Source: Lunularia cruciata (taxonomy: Eukaryota; Streptophyta; Marchantiopsida; Lunulariales; Lunulariaceae). From it: 64,000 bases of DNA. The position numbers and the translations under genes are program-made. Below, piece after piece: positions 58,809 through 64,000 of the stretch (positions within the stretch are counted from its first letter, which is position 1; each line of letters opens with the position of its first letter). The stretch covers positions 35,565,493-35,629,492 of the forward strand of contig OX419759.1 in NCBI GenBank assembly GCA_948567375.1, read 5' to 3'. A model generated the notes under the pieces. The model saw nothing but the letters and a program-made list of their open reading frames with translations. It had not been told where the DNA came from and made no database searches.

Positions 58809-59426
58809 TTGTCCTCCTGTCCATTCCACTCCAAACCCTTCTGCCTCTCCCGGAAACCCTACTACCAGCCCTCTCATCTCTTGAAACTTCTCTCTGTCCA
58901 AAAATTCCACTCCTTGCTAGCATTGCTCCCTCGAAAACCCCTATTTCCCTTCCTGAAAACCCCACTACCAGCCCTCCTGTCTTTCTCAAAAAAAACTCCT
59001 GCTGTCCAAAAATCCCAAAACATTTCTATTCTTGCCAAGTCCTTCGAGACTTCTATGTCTCTCTCTTCCTTGCAGAAAAACCCTCGAGATTTTTCTGTCC
59101 TAACCAAAACACTTCAAGATTTTTCTACCTGCCAAATCTTCCCCTTTTGCTACTGCAGTTAACTAAAATACTCCTGAGACCCCAATAACATAAACAAACT
59201 CCAACGCTTAAGTGACATGCAAATAAACCCCGAGCTTATGTAACATTAAAGAAAATCCACCACTAAATTTCCTCACTCCCTTAACACAAGAGAAAATCCT
59301 TGAGCTTACAGGAACACAAAACAACTACCAATTTCACCATAACATAAACTCTTGAGTTCACTAACATGAAAAACTCACACCAATGGCACCAATACTATAT
59401 GTAGATTATTTTCCCGATGATAGCGT

Positions 59427-60630
59427 ACATACAACTTACTCCATAGTCATTATTGGTGGCACGGTATGCAGACCAAGGTACAGTAGTTTGTTGCCATATG
59501 TGTGGTTTGTGACCAAGTAAGAGCATCATTCAATGCTCCTCCACCACACTTACACCCGTTGCCTATCATGGGATTGGGTTACCTTTGGAGTTTGGACTTC
59601 ACTAGACCTTTACCACTGACTGTGAGACATCATCGGTATGTCTTGGTGATGGTGGAGCACTTCTCCAAGTAGATTGAGTTAGTGGCACTTCTTGACAAGT
59701 CTAGTGAAGGAACAACTTACTCGTTCCTGGATCAAGTTCTTAGTCATTTTGGTGCACCAGTTGAGGTTTGGACTAATCAGGGTATAGAGTTCTTGGGGGA
59801 GTTTCAATCTTGTGTGACAAGGCTTTGATTGATCACCATACTACCTCTTGAGATCACCCTGAGGCAGGTGGCTTAGCAAAGAGAGTGGTTCAGACAATGA
59901 AGAGAGGATTTCAAAAGTATAGTTTGCAGTGAGGCCACTTGGGAGATTGGGATCTCCAATTACCTTGGTTGGCCATGGGCTATTGGTTCAGCCAGCAAGC
60001 CTCCTTAGCATCCTTCTCTCCATACTTTCTACTCTATGGACAAGATCCGGATTTACCTATAGCCATTTGTTGAGATGCTACTGTAGTCTTGGACTTGGAT
60101 GACCCAAATGTATAGATGAGCGCATGTTGTCAACATGCAAAGATCTTTTGGAGAGTGATGCCAATGGCCTTTGAGAACTTGGCGATTGCTCAGCATAGAG
60201 ATACTTTATGTTATGCTACCATTTGAGGAGGAGGTTATAGACCCTTGATCTATTGATTTCATCCAGGAGACTATGTGTATCTACAACAGACAACATTGAT
60301 GACACTTGATGTTTTGACAGGCCGCACTATCTTGAGAGTGCATGAGGTTTTGCCATCTAAGTCCTTGTGTTAGAAGGACATGATGGTGTTGTTTGGAAGG
60401 ATCATGTGCGTGATTGTGCGCCATGCCACCTCCCAAACATTGATGGTACTATGGACCCAAGTTTGGCACTTGTACGTGTAGGCTTAAGGTGTATGTTATG
60501 TGACTCTTCTAGTGAAGCTGCTACTATATTGGTGTGTGATAGCTATTTGAGAGGATAGCATATGGCATGTATGACTCCTCCCTCCATGGTGGTTCCTCAG
60601 AGACAGTGGTTATGTCCTAGATATACTTGA
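59427..60630 (+). pseudogene. pol: B0 integrase and PHD finger
   Basis: Integrase core: LDFTRPL, then NQGIEF where B1 has DQGTKF (first residue of the second acidic motif changed), and EAGGLAKRV where the family has EADGLAERV, so catalytic residues are lost. DPNVxMSACCQH and the HPGDYVYLQQT region follow. PHD from about 60490: CMLCDSSSE ... CDSY ... HMACM ... WLCPRYT, missing two ligands. Terminal TGA 60628-60630. Stops include 59671 and 59929, with a frameshift near 59805. Confidence 0.83.
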
Positions 60631-60795
60631 CCTATAGCTAGTTCATTATATGGTATAGATTGCAGACATGCAACTAATGATGGGGCTCCATAGCACTTGG
60701 CCTCTTGATCTTTGCCCATCATAGGGAATACCATATAGTTGGAGTAAATGGCTATCTAGAGTAAGAGGGACCTAACTGCCAGCTAGGGTGGCAAT
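60631..60795 (+). other. B0 3' untranslated region
   Basis: Spacer as in B1 and B2. The polypurine tract is decayed to ctagggtggcaat. Confidence 0.6.
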
Positions 60796-61455
60796 TGTGG
60801 CACTTTAGAGTTTATGTATGACTTATGTGTGAGTTGTGCTTCTATTGTGTATGATGTTGATAATGATGTATGTTGTGTAGCAATGTATATATGCACAACA
60901 ACTATCACACCATTTGTAGTGTCACATCTAGATTGCTTGGACATTAGAGTTCTAGTGTTAGTAGTTAGAGGCATTTTGGCAGTTATTCATAGACTACTTT
61001 CTGATGGTCAGATTTTGTGTTGAGGGTATTGACTTCATGGTGGGGCCCATTGTCACTTGCACCGTCCATGCCATCGGGTGTGCTGTCAGCGGGACTGTTG
61101 GGATGAGACCTATGGTCAAAATCAGGAGTATACCTTGGAAGTGCAGCTCCAAAGAGCTCACTTCTTTGATGTTGAGCCTTTGAGTTCCTAGCTAGAGTGG
61201 ATAGAAAGCCGGCAAGCCTCACTTGGAGTCTCTTAGCTAGAGTGGGTGTGGTTTGATTATAATCAATGCCTAGTTGTTGGCAAGTTGTTGACGAGAAAAT
61301 CAAATATTGATCTGAGTTTGATTGATTCAAGTTGTAAACGATCTCATTATTATGGCACTTTAGAGTTTATTAATGACTTATGTGTGAGTTGTGCTTCTAT
61401 TGTGTATGATGTTGATAGCGATGTATGTTGTGTAGCAATTTTTATACGTACGACA
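60796..61455 (+). repeat. B0 3' split repeat X-Y-X
   Basis: X1 60796-60900, ac, Y2 60903-61349 (tatcacacc ... ctcatta), X2 61351-61455 (tatggcac ... tacgaca). The layout equals B1 and B2 although this copy is much older. The junction reads aacaactatc, a decayed form of the palindrome. Confidence 0.85.
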
Positions 61456-61459
61456 GAGA

Positions 61460-61632
61460 TGGAAAGATTAATATCACTATTTTAGATTCTAGTATATTAA
61501 CTTGATATTATTTTTAGATATTTGACTTTGAGTAAAGAATTGAAAAGTCTTGGGCACACTAGTTTTTTTTTAATTTTTCTATAGTCTAAGCATAGTTGAA
61601 TGTGAAAGAATCCTTGATTTAATGGTTGGTTT
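61460..61632 (+). repeat. A0: right piece of the ancient family A LTR
   Basis: tggaaagattaatatcac aligns to tagaaaagatgagcacc of the LTR and continues through ttgggcacac and gaatccttgatttaatggttgg. Cut by A4. Strongly AT-decayed, matching 1835-1988. Confidence 0.75.
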
Positions 61633-62310
61633 TGTAACATCCAATTCTGTATGCATGTGTTATTGTAATATTTAGTTTGATATTATAAATATTTGAAAAT
61701 TTATTTACATAGAGATAAAAGATGGTTAAACATTAATTATAATTAGTCAAAGTTAATATTAACTAAAAAATTACCTTATTTTAAAAGAATTAAAAGAATG
61801 AGTCTCAATCTTTTGGATTCTCATGTATTGTCGTGATATTTTACTAGGTGTTTGGCTTTGAGAAAAAAGTTGAGAACTCTTGGATGCACAAGTTTTTTTT
61901 TGGATTCTTTTATAGTCCAAAGATAACCTATGTGAATGAATCCTTTACTTAGTGGTTGGATCCAAATAAGATCATATGCATAGGATGATATTCTCTTGAG
62001 TATTGATATTTTTAAAAAAAAATGATATTATTGAACTTTTAATCTAGTAACTTGAATTACTTTAGTAATTAATAACTTTAATGCATTACTATTTCATAAG
62101 TATATAAACTAAGGGTGAAGAGGTAATCATCATTCTTTCATTTACAACTATCTCTCTCTCATTGAGTTCTCTAGTGAATAATGGTTTCAGTCATGGAGTG
62201 TTAGCCTTGGAGGAGTATGTTGGAGTTGTAATTTTTGTTTTCTTAGTCCATGATGTGTTACTATAGTAACCATTGGAGGTTCATCTTAGTGAGAGGGAAG
62301 TTGTGTCACA
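61633..62310 (+). repeat. A4 5' LTR
   Basis: 678 bp, tgtaacatcc ... gtgtcaca. TATA-like tatataaac near 62101. Confidence 0.88.
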
Positions 62311-62314
62311 TTTT

Positions 62315-62333
62315 TGGTTCCGTTGTCGGGACC
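62315..62333 (+). promoter_or_regulatory. A4 primer binding site (tRNA-Asp type)
   Basis: tggttccgttgtcgggacc, four bases after the LTR. Confidence 0.75.
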
Positions 62334-63150
62334 TCTCTAGAAGGCAAATGCACAATTCTATATTAGGAAAAAAGAAGCTATGAGAGTCCACTTGGAGAAA
62401 ATATTAGGGGAAGAGAAGATTGAACTTATGTTAGAGAACTTGGACTCATTTTTATACTTTATAGTTCATTATAATGTTTTTGAGATGATATTATATATAT
62501 TATACACATAAAAGTATTTGGAAAGATTATGTGAAGTGGATTCTAAATTTTGGTGATTTGGTGATTTGGCAAAATCTCAAACTTGAGATTTGGATTTGAA
62601 ATTTTCATAGAAAATAGCTTGGATTATGTGTTAGGTGAGACATTTGAAATTATTATAACGGTTATTATGCGCATTGAGATGAATTTTTGGAAGGTGGTAG
62701 GGTAAATTATTTCTATAAATTACATGTTCTCTAGAATTTTATACAAAGTTTACCAATTCTTTATTTTTGATTGGATTGTTTGAAATTTTCTAAAAAATTC
62801 AATTCATAGTATTCTACCTTTTGGGTCAAGAATAGAGAGAGATCATTCTTGTGCAAAAAATTATAAATTTTTAAAGTAAGCGGTGGTTTTTAAATCAAAT
62901 CTAAAATATGTCTGCTGAATAGAAAGTTGCCCAATCCAAATAGCTTGATGAAAAGATCTAAAATTTTGCAAAAGAAGACACTTTGGGATTGTGATCAAGT
63001 GTGCAAAAGTTAAGAGGTCTGTGATATACTTATTGAGAGAATTAAGTGATATTATGAGAAGTGGTCAACTCTATCAAGTTGAGATCTCATGCATGAGAAG
63101 TGTGAGAGTGACCTAAAATATATTTGAGTGTTGAGATTTATCTTGAGAAC
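62334..63150 (+). other. A4 leader
   Basis: Decayed equivalent of the A2 leader (29268-30103); no ORF of note. Confidence 0.5.
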
Positions 63151-63565
63151 ATGGAATGTCACCAAGAGTGGAAGTTGAGATATGGAAAGTTTCCCAAAGA
63201 TTTGAGGTGATTGGATTTGAGGAAAAAAAGAATTTAGAGTAGAATTTGAAGAGAGTGTTGAGAAGATCCAAAAATATACACTTCTTGGAGAAAAAATTGA
63301 TTCTAAGTGCTTTTTATATGGAAAAAGGAACATAAGGTAAGCTCATGTCCTTTGGCTCTTAAAAAAAAAGATTTAGTGAAAGGAGATTGCTTACTTGAAT
63401 TGAGATTTCATGTTTGAACTCCTTCACTAAAATTAAGAGGGAGGAGATCTAAGACTAAAGAGTCGTGTGAAATTTATGGAATGGAAAGACTTACAAAAGG
63501 ACTTGAGTGTAGTGGAGTAACAACATTTTTGGAGATTGTAGTGAAAGATCTTGGAAGGAGTCTTA
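63151..63565 (+). pseudogene. A4 ORF0 remnant
   Basis: ATG retained at 63151; alignable to A2 ORF0 (KVSQRFEV, CFLYGKRNIR) but with frameshifts and the first knuckle destroyed. The second, near 63465, is too decayed to call a ligand set. Confidence 0.6.
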
Positions 63566-63724
63566 GTACAATTACAAAAAAATTATCACCTTCATGAATT
63601 AGTTTTCAAGATTAATGATAGAAATAATCTTTCAACTTATGGATAAATTATCCATGACTGTTCAATTAATATGCACTTTAGCACTGTGATATTGCTATAA
63701 AAATTCTTGGAGAATTTGAACCTT

Positions 63725-63773
63725 TTGTGTTTCCTAAGGTGTATTATTCTATAATACACCTTAGGAAACACAA
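63725..63773. repeat. Perfect 22-bp inverted repeat with 5-base loop in A4
   Basis: Arms 63725-63746 and 63752-63773 (ttgtgtttcctaaggtgta.. and its exact complement) around ttcta. A2 and A3 have no right arm here (they read ttctcagatggtg), so the right arm is a new fold-back copy of the left arm. Confidence 0.9.
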
Positions 63774-63856
63774 TGTTAATCATGTATATACTCTATTAGT
63801 TATAGAGTGAGAAAAAATAAAATCAAGAGAAAAGCAAAAGATAGTGAGAGGCTAAG

Positions 63857-64000
63857 ATGAGAAATTTCTAGTTTTCTTTCGCAAAGATGGAAAGGATGTA
63901 AAAACTTGTTGAAAGATTTCAAAAGAATTTGCACAAGAAACAATGAGAGGAAGAAAAACAAATGGGTCTCAATATTACCAGATTTCTTTGAGGATGCATC
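63857..64000 (+). pseudogene. gag: A4 gag start (partial)
   Basis: ATG 63857, with the following codons matching the Gag start of A1-A3 after small indels (VFFRKDGKDVKT, ILPDFFEDAS). Truncated by the window end. Confidence 0.7.

Larger units (their letters stand above)
56801..59421. mobile_element. D: unclassified 2.6-kb insertion rich in pyrimidine tandem repeats
   Basis: Bounded by agtgt/agcgt (56796-56800, 59422-59426), a 5-bp target duplication with one transition; the empty site is seen in B2 near 52553. Begins tgttggggaa and ends tttcccgatgat, weakly inverted-repeat termini reminiscent of an LTR start. No RT, transposase or integrase motif on either strand. The + strand is C/T-rich with three families of tandem repeats. 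It could be a solo LTR, a non-autonomous retroelement, or a DNA-element derivative on either strand. Confidence 0.6.
1989..61455 (+). mobile_element. B0: family B methyltransferase retrotransposon, interrupted by four insertions
   Basis: Old copy of family B. Target duplication gaga is at 1985-1988 and 61456-61459, inside the A0 LTR. Its own sequence is 1989-3429, 25232-28552, 36376-37371, 55152-56800 and 59427-61455; the gaps are A1, A2, A3 and D. Joined in order these give the Y repeat, leader, Gag, protease, methyltransferase, RT, RNase H, integrase, PHD finger and the X-Y-X 3' end. Many stops and frameshifts make it non-coding now. It is the only copy here with an Arg codon (CGA, 55399-55401) in the RT position where B1 and B2 carry TGA. 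Confidence 0.85.
61633..64000 (+). mobile_element. A4: family A element, 5' part only
   Basis: Starts tgtaacatcc inside the A0 LTR and runs off the window. LTR, primer site, leader, ORF0 and the first gag codons are recognisable. Old: many transitions and poly-A/T runs, though less decayed than A0. Confidence 0.85.

Noticed and set aside
58494-59188. Two overlapping + strand frames of 222 and 194 codons in D
   Set aside because: Low-complexity Ser/Pro/Leu-rich translations of C/T-rich tandem repeats, open in two overlapping frames at once; no domain.
1-64000. Host genes, tRNA, rRNA, CRISPR, organellar DNA
   Set aside because: No tRNA cloverleaf, rRNA block, regularly spaced repeats with unique spacers, or non-transposon protein domain was recognised; all coding similarity is to retrotransposons and their captured domains.

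Overview
The window reads as a repeat-rich plant (streptophyte) nuclear genome. I see no host gene, rRNA or tRNA. Essentially all of it is nested LTR-type retrotransposons, and every one I can orient lies on the + strand. Evidence for a plant: one Ty3/gypsy family has a tRNA-Asp-like primer site of the Athila/Tat type, a Ty1/copia element has a plant-type tRNA-iMet primer site, and the outer layers show strong C-to-T/G-to-A decay typical of heavily methylated plant repeats. The species cannot be named from the sequence; a large-genome bryophyte, lycophyte, fern or gymnosperm would all fit.

The nest can be parsed from target-site duplications. Outermost is Bx (1-1834, a very AT-rich remnant of family B). 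In it sits A0 (LTR pieces 1835-1988 and 61460-61632). In A0 sits B0 (1989-61455). B0 is interrupted by A1 (3430-25227), A2 (28553-36371), A3 (37372-55147) and an unclassified insertion D (56801-59421). A1 is itself interrupted by a copia element C (8135-12226) and by B1 (13996-23651). A3 carries B2 (44621-54613) in its 3' LTR. A4 (61633 to beyond the window) is inserted in A0.

Family A is Ty3/gypsy with about 680-690 bp TG...CA LTRs, 4-bp target duplications, a small zinc-knuckle ORF (here called ORF0) upstream of gag, and a single-frame Gag-Pol (Gag, protease, RT, RNase H, integrase, no chromodomain). A2 is the best copy.

Family B is the remarkable one. Its roughly 2,430-codon single-frame polyprotein runs Gag (two zinc knuckles, RGG-like stretch) - aspartic protease - DNMT3-like cytosine-5 DNA methyltransferase - RT - RNase H - DDE integrase - PHD finger. 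The methyltransferase is separated from RT by a TAG followed by CAR-YYA, the tobamovirus-type leaky stop context, in all three copies. The terminal repeats are not ordinary LTRs: the element is Y - internal - X - Y - X, the split-direct-repeat layout known from DIRS-order (Ngaro/PAT) elements, yet it encodes a DDE integrase and makes 4-bp target duplications. All copies here carry stop codons and look inactive, B2 being the least decayed.
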